From NCBI GenBank assembly GCA_024235175.1, contig JACKMX010000003.1, forward strand, positions 620,001 through 684,000: DNA of 64,000 nt, written 5' to 3'. The position numbers and the translations under genes are program-made. A model generated the notes under the pieces. That model saw only the letters and a program-made list of their open reading frames with translations. It did not search any database and was not told where the DNA came from. The DNA comes from Chromatiaceae bacterium. GTDB lineage: Bacteria > Pseudomonadota > Gammaproteobacteria > Chromatiales > Chromatiaceae. Within the stretch, counting starts at the first letter, position 1, and the number at the start of each line of letters is the position of its first letter. Below are positions 9,484 to 17,765 of this stretch, in pieces.

Positions 9484-10647
9484 TTAAACGCGGGCGGCAT
9501 CCCGCAACAGTTCGGCCTTGTCGGTTTTTTCCCAGCTGAAACTCCCTTCTGTACGACCGAAGTGGCCGTAGGCGGCGGTTTTCAGATAGATTGGCCTGAG
9601 CAGGTCCAGCATGTTAATCAAGCCCTTGGGGCGCAGATCGAAATGTTCCCGGATGAGGGCTACCAGTTTGTTGTCGTCCAGTTTTCCGGTGCCGAAAGTA
9701 TCGACACTGATTGAGGTGGGTTCGGCTACGCCTATCGCATAAGAGACCTGGATTTCGCAGCGGTCTGCAAGACCGGCCGCAACGATATTTTTGGCAACAT
9801 ATCGACTGGCGTAGGCGGCTGAGCGATCCACCTTGGAGGGATCCTTGCCGGAGAAGGCGCCACCCCCATGGCGGGCCATGCCGCCGTAGGTGTCGACAAT
9901 GATCTTGCGACCGGTAACGCCGCAGTCACCGACCGGGCCACCGATAACAAACCGGCCTGTCGGGTTGATGTGGATATGCTCCCGTTTGCATTGGTCGAGC
10001 CATGCCGCCGGCAGCACCGGTTTGATAATCTCATCCATCACCGCTTCATGTAATGCTCTGTCCGAGATATCCGGGTCGTGCTGAGTGGAGAGCACAACTG
10101 CCTCAATTCCCACCGGTTTGTGATTCTCATAGCGGAAGGTTAATTGGCTTTTCGCATCCGGCCGAAGCCAGGGCAGGACACCGGATTTGCGCACCTCGGC
10201 CTGACGTTCGACCAGACGGTGAGCGTAGGTGATCGGAGCCGGCATCAGCACATCGGTATCGTTACAGGCATAGCCGAACATCAATCCCTGGTCACCGGCT
10301 CCCTGTTCGTGGTTTTCGGACTCATCCACACCCATCGCAATGTCGCCGGACTGCTTGCCAATAGCTGTAATTACCGCGCAGGTATTGGCGTCGAATCCAA
10401 CATCGCAATGGTTGTATCCGATGTTGTCGACCACCTGGCGCACCAGCGCCTCCATATCGACCCAGGCAGTTGTGGATATTTCACCGGCAATGATGACCAT
10501 CCCGGTTTTAACCATGGTCTCACAAGCTACCCGCGATCCTTTGTCTTCCGCGATTAATGCGTCCACCACTGCGTCGGATATCTGATCGGCAACTTTGTCC
10601 GGGTGTCCCTCAGAAACTGATTCAGAAGTGAATATGTAGCCACTCAT
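9484..10647 (-). CDS. metK: S-adenosylmethionine synthase MetK
   Basis: This enzyme makes SAM from methionine and ATP. The 387-residue protein opens with SGYIFTSESVSEGHPDKVAD and contains GAGDQGLMFGYA, the P-loop-like GGGAFSGKDPSKVDRSAAY and a DLRPKGLI C-terminal region, all canonical. I took the ATG at 10647 because the 46 extra codons upstream are not family-like and lie in the structured leader. An AAGGA lies 11-15 nt upstream. A terminator-like hairpin ends 24 nt before the start codon, which suggests attenuation. ahcY lies 183 bp downstream and has its own riboswitch. Confidence 0.97.
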   Translation of the reverse strand: MSGYIFTSESVSEGHPDKVADQISDAVVDALIAEDKGSRVACETMVKTGMVIIAGEISTTAWVDMEALVRQVVDNIGYNHCDVGFDANTCAVITAIGKQSGDIAMGVDESENHEQGAGDQGLMFGYACNDTDVLMPAPITYAHRLVERQAEVRKSGVLPWLRPDAKSQLTFRYENHKPVGIEAVVLSTQHDPDISDRALHEAVMDEIIKPVLPAAWLDQCKREHIHINPTGRFVIGGPVGDCGVTGRKIIVDTYGGMARHGGGAFSGKDPSKVDRSAAYASRYVAKNIVAAGLADRCEIQVSYAIGVAEPTSISVDTFGTGKLDDNKLVALIREHFDLRPKGLINMLDLLRPIYLKTAAYGHFGRTEGSFSWEKTDKAELLRDAARV

Positions 10648-10670
10648 AATATTTTCTATCCTTAAAATAA

Positions 10671-10703
10671 AAAACCCGCTAGCTGGTGGGCTTAAGCGGG
10701 TTT
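10671..10703 (-). terminator. Intrinsic terminator hairpin in the metK 5' leader
   Basis: On the minus strand AAACCCGC (10696-10703) pairs perfectly with GCGGGTTT (10672-10679) around a 16-nt loop that itself has AGC/GCT ends. UUUAUUUUAAGGA follows. There is no gene upstream on this strand, so the terminator sits inside the metK leader, just before the AAGGA ribosome site. It is a likely attenuator. The segment GCUAAAGCG (10723-10731) can pair 8 of 9 bases with CGCUUAAGC (10690-10698) and would break the hairpin. Confidence 0.72.
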
Positions 10704-10780
10704 GAAAAAACGGTGAGTTTCTCGCTTTAGCCGAATTTATATAGCGCCCGCAATCTGACTCAAATCGGCGCTGGCTCGCA

Positions 10781-10810
10781 AACATACGCGTTATTCGGGT
10801 AGATTGTCAA
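10781..10810 (-). promoter_or_regulatory. Predicted sigma-70 promoter of metK
   Basis: The minus strand has a consensus TTGACA (-35, 10805-10810), an 18-nt spacer and TATGTT (-10, 10781-10786). It would start transcription near 10774 and give a leader of about 127 nt containing the alternative stems and terminator. No MetJ-type AGACGTCT operator is visible nearby. Confidence 0.62.
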
Positions 10811-10952
10811 CAGACTGGCGGCAAGGATTGATGATTCTTTAGCACCGTTTAACAGGAGTATAATGATCCATTACAGAGGCAACAGCCTCTTCGTTAAGGA
10901 GTACGCCAAACGTTATAATCTGGTGGTTTGAGGAGTAGAGGAGGTACAGTTC

Positions 10953-11507
10953 ATGGTTTCTTTAGAGACACCTGTGTGTGAATTTGGTCTGCCAGCGGTC
11001 GATTTCAGTCTGCCGGGGGTGGATGGCTCTGTTTGGACACTGGACCGGTGCCGTGGTGAAAAAGGGTTGCTGGTCATGTTTATCTGTAACCACTGCCCCT
11101 ATGTGAAGGCTGTGCTGGACAGGATAATACGGGATACGGCAGAACTGAAAACACACGGCATTAACAGTGTCGCCATTATGTCCAATGATCCCGCCGACTA
11201 CCCTGAGGATTCATTTGAGAATATGATCCGGATGGCGACTTCCGCGAACTTCCCTTTTCCTTATCTGTACGATGAGTCACAGGAGGTCGCAAAGGCTTAT
11301 GGCGCGGTATGCACTCCCGATTTTTTTGGCTACAACGCTGATCTGGAACTTCAGTACCGGGGCAGACTGGATGAGAGTCGTAAAGAGGCGGCTCCTGCGA
11401 ACGTCCGACGCGATCTGTATGAGGCGATGAGGCAGGTGGCGGAAAGCGGAACAGGCCCGAGTGAACAGATCCCCAGCATGGGCTGTTCGATCAAATGGCG
11501 CGAATAG
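10953..11507 (+). CDS. Thioredoxin-fold redoxin (AhpC/TSA-like) family protein
   Basis: This 184-residue cytoplasmic protein is probably a thiol oxidoreductase or peroxiredoxin-like enzyme. The N-terminal GLPAVDFSLPGVDG strand and the active-site segment MFICNHCPYVKAV (a CxxC, about residues 48-51) are typical of the redoxin subfamily often annotated as thioredoxin family protein. A cis-Pro-like VCTPDFF follows at about 121-127. There is no signal peptide. Start ATG 10953 has a GAGGAGGTAC ribosome site. It stands alone, divergent from metK, and its physiological partner cannot be read from context. Confidence 0.85.
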   Translation: MVSLETPVCEFGLPAVDFSLPGVDGSVWTLDRCRGEKGLLVMFICNHCPYVKAVLDRIIRDTAELKTHGINSVAIMSNDPADYPEDSFENMIRMATSANFPFPYLYDESQEVAKAYGAVCTPDFFGYNADLELQYRGRLDESRKEAAPANVRRDLYEAMRQVAESGTGPSEQIPSMGCSIKWRE

Positions 11508-11945
11508 AAGCGGCTTTCCCGATTTTCCGATGTACGTCGCAATATATTGATACGAAAGAGATTTTGTTTGTGCTTGTATAAGCAGAGTTGAATTGCCTGG
11601 GGAGTACCAATAGGTTAAATAGCATATAATTTGCTGCCCTGTGTTTTTTTATAGAGCTGCTGATCAGGGTAGGGATTTTACTGTGGCATCTCAAAACTTT
11701 ACCCGGTGTATCTCTCTGAATTGAAAGAGTGAGATTCTCATCTGGCGAAGCCAGGGTAGAGATGGTGGGGGGCGATTTTACCATTTGCTTTTAAGTATAA
11801 CGTTTTACTTATGACCTCAATCAGAAACTTTTAATATTCTTCATAACTTCATCTGGTTATAGTGCCGACAGCAATCTGTTTTTTTACAACTCGCCGAGAT
11901 CCTGACGGAATCTGCCTGAGTATATGGACGACAGGAGGTGGGAAT
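11508..11945 (+). other. Long intergenic/leader region before tkt
   Basis: This is about 440 bp without a credible protein gene. It is AT-rich and contains several TATA-like hexamers (for example TATAAT at 11625-11630) but no clear -35/-10 pair. It probably holds the promoter and long 5' leader of the tkt-gap-pgk-fba genes. I see no tRNA, riboswitch or repeat family that I recognise here. Confidence 0.4.
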
Positions 11946-12011
11946 ATGTTGGCTTCCATTATTTCCAGACTTCGGGTATCCGCTTCGGGTTATTTTTTTC
12001 AACAAGACTGA
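11946..12011 (+). CDS. Possible 21-aa leader peptide upstream of tkt
   Basis: An ATG at 11946 sits 7 nt after a perfect AGGAGG (11933-11938) and opens 21 codons (MLASIISRLRVSASGY, then FFQQD) ending in TGA at 12009-12011, 14 bp before tkt. The ribosome site is stronger than that of tkt itself (AAGGAA). A short stem followed by TATTTTTTT occurs near its 3' end. It could be a translated leader that couples or attenuates tkt, or a chance ORF. There is no recognised homologue. Confidence 0.35.
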   Translation: MLASIISRLRVSASGYFFQQD

Positions 12012-12025
12012 ATAAGGAACGATTG

Positions 12026-14038
12026 ATGTCCTCACGTAGAAATCTCGCCAATGCGATCCGCGCTTTGAGCATGGACGCGGTACAAAAAGCCAATTCAGGC
12101 CACCCTGGTGCCCCCATGGGTATGGCAGATATTGCCGAGGTGCTCTGGAACGACTACATGAAGCACAATCCGGCCAATCCCAAATGGGCGGACCGCGACC
12201 GGTTTGTGCTCTCCAACGGTCATGGATCGATGCTTATCTATTCACTGCTACACCTGACCGGCTACGATCTCACTATTGATGATCTGAAACAGTTTCGGCA
12301 GCTCCATTCCAAGACTCCCGGGCATCCTGAATACGGCTATGCACCGGGCGTGGAGACTACGACCGGTCCTCTGGGTCAGGGCATTACCAACGCTGTTGGT
12401 ATGGCGATTGCCGAAAAGAGTCTGGCCGCACAGTTCAACCGTGACGGTCACAACATTGTCGATCACTACACCTATACTTTTCTTGGCGACGGTTGTCTGA
12501 TGGAGGGCATTTCTCACGAAGCCTGCTCCCTTGCAGGCACACTGAAACTGGGTAAGTTGATCGCCTTCTATGACGACAACAACATCTCGATCGACGGAGA
12601 AGTTCGTGGAGGGGAGCATGGTGCAGCCTGGTTTACCGATAACACGCCAATGCGGTTTGAAGCCTATGGCTGGCATGTGATCCCCAAGGTCGATGGGCAT
12701 GATGCAGAAGCAGTCAAGGCAGCCATAGAGGAAGCTCGCGGGGTAAAGGACAGACCCACATTGATCTGCTGTCAGACATTGATCGGATATGGCTCTCCGA
12801 ACAAACAGGGTAAGGAAGAGTGCCACGGAGCCCCCCTTGGTGGTGACGAGATCGCGCTCACCAGGAAGGCGTTGGGGTGGGATCACGCCCCGTTTGACGT
12901 ACCGCCAGATGTTTACGCAGGATGGAACGCAAAGGAGCGCGGCGCAAACGCGGAAGCCGAGTGGGAAACACAGATGGCCGCCTATGCCAAGGTCCACCCA
13001 GAACTGGCTGTGGAGTTCAAGCGACGCATGGCCGGAGAGATGCCGCCCAATTGGGAAGAGAATGCAACGGCTTTCATCGAGGCCGTGAATAAGAAGGGTG
13101 AAAAGCTTGCCACCAGAAAGGCGTCCCAGAATGCCATTGAAGGATACGGCCCGTTTATTCCGGAGTATATGGGAGGCTCCGCCGATCTGGCGGGCTCCAA
13201 TCTGACCATCTGGTCGGGTTCCAAGGCGCTGACGCCGGATGATGCCTCCGGAAATTATATTCACTACGGTGTACGTGAATTCGGCATGTCAGCGATTATG
13301 AACGGAATTGAGCTGCACGGCGGCTTCAAGAGTTATGGCGCCACTTTTCTGATGTTCTCCGAGTATGCCCGTAACGCATTGCGTATGGCGGCATTGATGA
13401 AACTGAGCCCGATCCATGTCTATACCCATGACTCTATCGGGCTGGGGGAGGATGGGCCGACCCACCAGCCGGTGGAGCAGACTGCCACACTCCGAATGAT
13501 TCCGCGCATGTCTGTGTGGCGCCCCAGTGATGCGGTGGAGACTGCAGTCTCCTGGAAAATCGCCCTGGAGCGCAAAGGCGGCCCTACCAGTCTTATCCTT
13601 TCACGTCAGAATTTGCCCCATATGGAGCGCACCCAGGAGCAGATGTCACGAATCTGTAAAGGGGGTTATGTACTCTCCGACTGTGAAGGAACTCCGGAAG
13701 CGATTATTATAGCTACCGGTTCTGAAGTTGAACTCGCCATGAATGCCGCCAAGTCTCTGACACAGAAGGGGCGAAGAGTTCGTGTGGTTTCCATGCCTTC
13801 CACTGACACCTTTGATGCCCAGGATGCTGGCTACAAGGAATCCGTGCTGCCGGCATCCGTTTCCGCACGCGTCGCGGTGGAGGCGGGTGTTACCGGATTC
13901 TGGGGCAAGTATGTCGGCCTCTCCGGTAAAGTAATCGGCTTGGACACGTTTGGCGAATCGGCACCGGCTCCTGAAGTCTACAAGCATTTCGGAATTACCG
14001 CAGAGAGTGTCGAAAAAGCGGTCGAGGAACTGATCTAA
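12026..14038 (+). CDS. tkt: Transketolase
   Basis: This thiamine-diphosphate enzyme moves two-carbon units between sugar phosphates in the pentose phosphate and Calvin cycles. The protein has 670 residues (the family is about 660-680). It has the N-terminal ALSMDAVQKANSGHPGAPMG, the ThDP-binding GDGCLMEGISHEA (about residue 154) and SIGLGEDGPTHQPVEQ in the pyrimidine domain. I chose ATG 12026 behind AAGGAA; the ORF extends to 11924 without family sequence. It heads the series tkt-gap-pgk-fba, although a strong terminator separates it from gap. Confidence 0.97.
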   Translation: MSSRRNLANAIRALSMDAVQKANSGHPGAPMGMADIAEVLWNDYMKHNPANPKWADRDRFVLSNGHGSMLIYSLLHLTGYDLTIDDLKQFRQLHSKTPGHPEYGYAPGVETTTGPLGQGITNAVGMAIAEKSLAAQFNRDGHNIVDHYTYTFLGDGCLMEGISHEACSLAGTLKLGKLIAFYDDNNISIDGEVRGGEHGAAWFTDNTPMRFEAYGWHVIPKVDGHDAEAVKAAIEEARGVKDRPTLICCQTLIGYGSPNKQGKEECHGAPLGGDEIALTRKALGWDHAPFDVPPDVYAGWNAKERGANAEAEWETQMAAYAKVHPELAVEFKRRMAGEMPPNWEENATAFIEAVNKKGEKLATRKASQNAIEGYGPFIPEYMGGSADLAGSNLTIWSGSKALTPDDASGNYIHYGVREFGMSAIMNGIELHGGFKSYGATFLMFSEYARNALRMAALMKLSPIHVYTHDSIGLGEDGPTHQPVEQTATLRMIPRMSVWRPSDAVETAVSWKIALERKGGPTSLILSRQNLPHMERTQEQMSRICKGGYVLSDCEGTPEAIIIATGSEVELAMNAAKSLTQKGRRVRVVSMPSTDTFDAQDAGYKESVLPASVSARVAVEAGVTGFWGKYVGLSGKVIGLDTFGESAPAPEVYKHFGITAESVEKAVEELI

Positions 14039-14050
14039 GCGGGATACAGA

Positions 14051-14080
14051 CGGTGGGCCTCGAGCCCACCGGATTTTTTT
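14051..14080 (+). terminator. Rho-independent terminator after tkt
   Basis: CGGTGGGC and GCCCACCG form a perfect 8-bp stem around a 5-nt loop (14051-14071), followed by GATTTTTTT. It lies 12 bp after the tkt stop and should at least partly uncouple gap from tkt. Confidence 0.9.
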
Positions 14081-14108
14081 GTAACAGATTAATCACCAGG
14101 AGAAACAC

Positions 14109-15107
14109 ATGACTATCAAAGTAGGCATTAATGGGTTTGGTCGTATTGGCCGCATGGTATTTAGAGCTATTTCCAAGGATTTTCCGAACATTGAAGTAGT
14201 TGGTATCAATGACTTGCTGGAGCCTGACTACCTGGCCTACATGCTGAAATATGACTCGGTGCATGGTAACTTCCCCGGCAAGATTGCAGTCGAAGGCAAC
14301 AGCATGATTGTCAATGGCAAGGATATTCGCCTGACCGCCGAGCGCGATCCGTCAAACCTGAAATGGGGCGATATCGGTGCCGACCTGGTGATCGAGTGCA
14401 CAGGTTTTTTCCTGACTGAAGAGACCTGTCAGAAACATATCGATGCCGGCGCCAAGAAAGTTGTTCAGAGTGCGCCCTCCAAGGATGCAACCCCGATGTT
14501 CGTTTACGGTGTTAACCATAAAACATACAACGGACAGGCCATCATTTCCGGTGCCTCCTGTACCACCAACTGTCTGGCGCCTGTGGCCAAGGTATTGAAC
14601 GATAAGTGGGGTATCAAACGCGGTTTGATGACTACGGTGCATGCAGCCACCGCAACCCAGAAGACCGTTGACGGACCCTCCATGAAAGATTGGCGCGGCG
14701 GCCGCGGCATTCTGGAGAACATCATTCCCTCTTCCACGGGTGCCGCCAAGGCTGTGGGCAAGGTACTGCCGGAGCTGAACGGTAAACTGACCGGTATGGC
14801 TTTCCGTGTACCTACTTCGGACGTCTCTGTTGTCGATCTGACGGTTGAGCTGAATAAGGACGCCAGCTATGACGAGATTTGCGCTGCGATGAAGGCTGCT
14901 TCGGAATCCGGTGATCTTGCCGGCGTGCTTGCTTATACCGAGGAAAAAGTGGTTTCCACAGATTTCCGTGGCTGTAAGACACCATCTGTTTTTGATGCCG
15001 GTGCTGGTATCGCCCTCGACGGTACCTTTATCAAAGTGGTCTCCTGGTACGACAATGAGTACGGTTACACCTGCAACATGCTGCGCCTGGTTGAACACGT
15101 AGCATGA
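14109..15107 (+). CDS. gap: Type I glyceraldehyde-3-phosphate dehydrogenase
   Basis: This enzyme interconverts glyceraldehyde-3-phosphate and 1,3-bisphosphoglycerate with NAD(P). The 332-residue protein shows the Rossmann opening INGFGRIGRMVFRAI, the catalytic Cys151 in ASCTTNCLAP, HAATATQKTVDGPS, and a C-terminal WYDNEYGY. An AGGAG ribosome site lies 8 bp before the ATG. With tkt, pgk and fba it forms a carbon-metabolism run that serves both glycolysis/gluconeogenesis and the Calvin cycle. Cofactor preference cannot be decided by eye. Confidence 0.97.
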   Translation: MTIKVGINGFGRIGRMVFRAISKDFPNIEVVGINDLLEPDYLAYMLKYDSVHGNFPGKIAVEGNSMIVNGKDIRLTAERDPSNLKWGDIGADLVIECTGFFLTEETCQKHIDAGAKKVVQSAPSKDATPMFVYGVNHKTYNGQAIISGASCTTNCLAPVAKVLNDKWGIKRGLMTTVHAATATQKTVDGPSMKDWRGGRGILENIIPSSTGAAKAVGKVLPELNGKLTGMAFRVPTSDVSVVDLTVELNKDASYDEICAAMKAASESGDLAGVLAYTEEKVVSTDFRGCKTPSVFDAGAGIALDGTFIKVVSWYDNEYGYTCNMLRLVEHVA

Positions 15108-15113
15108 AAAAAC

Positions 15114-15208
15114 AGGTACTAGGTTCGAGGTACCAGGTTCTGGGGAAAAACAATTTCCCGATCCTAGTACCTAGTACCTAGTACCTAGTACCTAGTACCT
15201 AGTACCTA
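15114..15208 (+). repeat. Heptanucleotide tandem repeat with inverted flank between gap and pgk
   Basis: Six perfect copies of CTAGTAC run from 15164 to 15205 and end in a partial copy. The upstream segment AGGTACTAGG (15114-15123) and GAGGTACCAGG are inverted, degenerate copies. They can pair with the array around an inner GGGAAA/TTTCCC hairpin. The repeat sits in the 119-bp gap between two co-directional genes and ends about 18 bp before the pgk start. Confidence 0.85.
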
Positions 15209-15226
15209 ATTTATAGGAGCCTTCCG

Positions 15227-16408
15227 ATGTCCTTCATTAAGCTCACTGATCTTGACCTTGCAGGTAAGCGTGTACTCATTCGAGCTGATCTCAATGTACC
15301 TGTCAAAGACGGCAAGGTAACCTCAGATGCCCGTATTTCAGCTTCAATGCCGACCATTGAGCACTGTATGAAAGCAGGTGCAAAGGTGATGGTTTTTTCC
15401 CACCGCGGTCGTCCGGAAGAGGGCACGGTGGACGAGGAGAACTCAATGCAGCCTATTGCCGATGACATGTCGGGAAAATTGGGCAAAAAGGTTTCGTTGG
15501 TAAAGGATTACCTGGAGAGTGAGCCGCAGATCGGAGAAGGAGACGTTGTTCTGCTGGAAAATGTACGTTTCAACTCGGGCGAAAAGAAGGACAATGAGGA
15601 TCTGGCAAAGCGCTACGCGAATCTCTGCGATGTGTTTGTGATGGACGCCTTCGGTACGGCTCACAGGGCCCAGGCATCCACTCACGGTGTGGCAAAGTTT
15701 GCCCCGATCGCCTGTGCCGGTCTACTGCTGTCAGATGAACTGGATAATCTTTCGAGAGCATTGGCCAATCCCGCACGGCCGATGGTTGCCATTGTCGGCG
15801 GGTCCAAAGTCTCAACCAAACTGACTGTGCTGGAGGCCCTCTCTGAAAAAGTGGATCAGCTGGTTGTCGGTGGGGGTATCGCCAATACATTTCTTAAAGC
15901 GACTGGGCACAATGTCGGCAAGTCGCTGTGCGAAGATGATCTGGTACAAACAGCCAATGCCCTGATAGAAAAGATGCAGGCCCGTGGCGCCAGTATTCCT
16001 ATTGCCACCGATGTGGTGTGCGGCAAAAACTTTGCCGAAGATGAACCGGCGGTGCTCAAGGCGGCCAGTGATGTGTCGGATGATGACATGATTTTTGATA
16101 TCGGTCCCAACAGCGCAAGGGAGTTGGCGGAGATTATCAGCAAAGCCGGAACCATTGTCTGGAACGGTCCGGTTGGGGTATTTGAGTTTGATCAGTTTGG
16201 GGAGGGCACCAAGACCATCTCTCTGGCTATCGCCAATGCCGATGGTTTCTCGCTGGCTGGCGGGGGCGATACCATTGCTGCGATCCAGAAATACGATATC
16301 TACGAGAAGATATCTTACATTTCGACTGCGGGCGGTGCATTTCTTGAATATCTGGAAGGCAAGGTGCTTCCTGCAGTGGCGATGCTGGAGGCTCGGGCCG
16401 CCGAGTGA
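15227..16408 (+). CDS. pgk: Phosphoglycerate kinase
   Basis: This enzyme transfers phosphate between 1,3-bisphosphoglycerate and ADP. The 393-residue protein has the signature KRVLIRADLNVPVKDGK, a conserved FSHRGRPEEG loop, GGSKVSTKLTVLEAL, and the nucleotide-binding WNGPVGVFEF and AGGGDTIAAI motifs. TAGGAG precedes ATG 15227. Gene order gap-pgk-fba is common in proteobacteria, and it should be transcribed with gap unless the intergenic hairpin interferes. Confidence 0.97.
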   Translation: MSFIKLTDLDLAGKRVLIRADLNVPVKDGKVTSDARISASMPTIEHCMKAGAKVMVFSHRGRPEEGTVDEENSMQPIADDMSGKLGKKVSLVKDYLESEPQIGEGDVVLLENVRFNSGEKKDNEDLAKRYANLCDVFVMDAFGTAHRAQASTHGVAKFAPIACAGLLLSDELDNLSRALANPARPMVAIVGGSKVSTKLTVLEALSEKVDQLVVGGGIANTFLKATGHNVGKSLCEDDLVQTANALIEKMQARGASIPIATDVVCGKNFAEDEPAVLKAASDVSDDDMIFDIGPNSARELAEIISKAGTIVWNGPVGVFEFDQFGEGTKTISLAIANADGFSLAGGGDTIAAIQKYDIYEKISYISTAGGAFLEYLEGKVLPAVAMLEARAAE

Positions 16409-16442
16409 TTTCCAGCTGGCGTCGGAACAAATAGCGCTGACT

Positions 16443-16509
16443 TAGGGGACAGCCCCCGGTTTTCTGTTGCGAAAAGCTACGTGCCATGAAAACCACGGTC
16501 TGTCCCCTA
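16443..16509. repeat. REP-like imperfect palindrome between pgk and fba
   Basis: TAGGGGACAG (16443-16452) and CTGTCCCCTA (16500-16509) are perfect inverted arms, with inner arms GGTTTTC (16458-16464) and GAAAACC (16488-16494). A TAGGGGACAG/CTGTCCCC core is typical of extragenic palindromes associated with RAYT (IS200-like) transposases in gammaproteobacteria. No transposase is present in the window. Confidence 0.75.
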
Positions 16510-16580
16510 TTTGCGCAACATCCAATATAAAAGAACAAATTCCAACAGAGAATTTTTAAGGTTTAGCGGAGGTAATTCAC

Positions 16581-17645
16581 ATGGCTTTGATTTCAATGCG
16601 TCAACTGCTGGATTATGCAGCAGAGAACAGTTTCGGGATGCCGGCATTCAACGTAAATAATATGGAGCAGGTTCACGCCATCATGCAGGCGGCCGAAGAA
16701 ACTGACAGCCCGGTCATTATGCAGGGTTCTGCCGGTGCCCGTTCCTATGCCGGAGAGCCGTTCCTGCGCCATCTGATCCTGGCAGCTCTTGAGGTGTATC
16801 CTCATATACCGATCGTAATGCACCAGGATCATGGTTCCTCTCCTGCGGTCTGTTTGCGCTCCATTCAGTCTGGCTTCTCTTCGGTCATGATGGACGGTTC
16901 GCTTTTGGAGGATGCCAAAACACCAGCGTCTTATGAGTACAATGTCGAAGTTACTCGAAGAGTAGTGGAAATGGCGCATGCTGGTGGCGTATCCGTGGAG
17001 GGTGAGCTGGGCTGTCTTGGTTCTCTTGAAACAGGAGAGGCAGGCGAAGAGGATGGTGTCGGTGCCGAAGGCAAGCTGGGTATGGACCAGATGCTGACTG
17101 ATCCGGATGAGGCAGCGGATTTTGCCAAACAGACCAAGGTGGATGCACTGGCCATAGCCATCGGCACATCCCATGGTGCCTATAAATTTACCAAGGAGCC
17201 GACTGGCGATATTCTGCGCATTGACAGGGTTAAAGAGATTCATGCGCGTATCCCCAATACGCACTTGGTGATGCATGGCTCCTCCTCTGTGCCGCAGGAG
17301 TGGCTCAAGATAATCAACAGCTATGGTGGCGACATGGGTCAGACCTACGGTGTGCCGGTGGAAGAGATTGTCGAGGGTATCAAACACGGCGTGCGCAAGG
17401 TCAATATAGATACAGATCTGCGCATGGCCTCCACAGGCTCCATACGCCGGCATCTGCATGAAAATACCGCCAATTTCGATCCGCGCAAGTTCCTGAAGGA
17501 GTCGACCAAGGGCATGAAAGAGATCTGCAAGGCTCGCTACGAAGCATTTGGTTGTGCAGGCCACGCATCCAAAATTAAAGCCAAATCTCTGGAGAGTATG
17601 TTCATGATGTATGCAGCTGGTGAACTGGATCCGAAAATCAGCTGA
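16581..17645 (+). CDS. fba: Class II fructose-1,6-bisphosphate aldolase
   Basis: This zinc-dependent aldolase joins or splits dihydroxyacetone phosphate and glyceraldehyde-3-phosphate. The same subtype also condenses DHAP with erythrose-4-phosphate in the Calvin cycle. The protein has 354 residues with FGMPAFNVNNMEQ, the metal ligand region IVMHQDHGSSP (about residue 80), VEGELGCLGSLETGEAGEEDG and VMHGSSSVPQEW. GCGGAGGT lies just before ATG 16581. It is followed by a strong terminator, so it closes the operon. Confidence 0.96.
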   Translation: MALISMRQLLDYAAENSFGMPAFNVNNMEQVHAIMQAAEETDSPVIMQGSAGARSYAGEPFLRHLILAALEVYPHIPIVMHQDHGSSPAVCLRSIQSGFSSVMMDGSLLEDAKTPASYEYNVEVTRRVVEMAHAGGVSVEGELGCLGSLETGEAGEEDGVGAEGKLGMDQMLTDPDEAADFAKQTKVDALAIAIGTSHGAYKFTKEPTGDILRIDRVKEIHARIPNTHLVMHGSSSVPQEWLKIINSYGGDMGQTYGVPVEEIVEGIKHGVRKVNIDTDLRMASTGSIRRHLHENTANFDPRKFLKESTKGMKEICKARYEAFGCAGHASKIKAKSLESMFMMYAAGELDPKIS

Positions 17646-17665
17646 CGTAGACAACGGGATACAGG

Positions 17666-17694
17666 AAAGGGGGGCTGTATATGCCCCCTTTTTT
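17666..17694 (+). terminator. Rho-independent terminator after fba
   Basis: An A/G-rich arm ending GGGGGC pairs with GCCCCC around TGTATAT and runs into TTTTTT. It ends the tkt-gap-pgk-fba transcription unit about 20 bp after fba. The A-tract on the 5' side could make it work weakly for the converging srkA strand as well. Confidence 0.88.
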
Positions 17695-17765
17695 CGATTT
17701 ATACACCTGTCATTACCTGCATGTTCCCCGGCAGTTGCAGATTTTGCTCGGGAGCGACAGTGTGA

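Noticed and set aside
10859..10864. TATAAT as a promoter for the redoxin gene at 10953
   Set aside because: The -10 is perfect but no -35 occurs at 16-18 bp; the nearest TTGATG is about 25 bp away. A promoter is likely but not supported here.
12248..13264. 338-codon minus-strand ORF
   Set aside because: It lies wholly within tkt on the opposite strand, and the codon pattern supports tkt only.
15164..15208. CTAGTAC array considered as CRISPR or an integration site
   Set aside because: The unit is only 7 bp, there are no spacers, and no integrase or tRNA lies nearby.
16593..17654. 353-codon minus-strand ORF
   Set aside because: It is the antisense shadow of fba, with biased His/Cys composition and no ribosome site.
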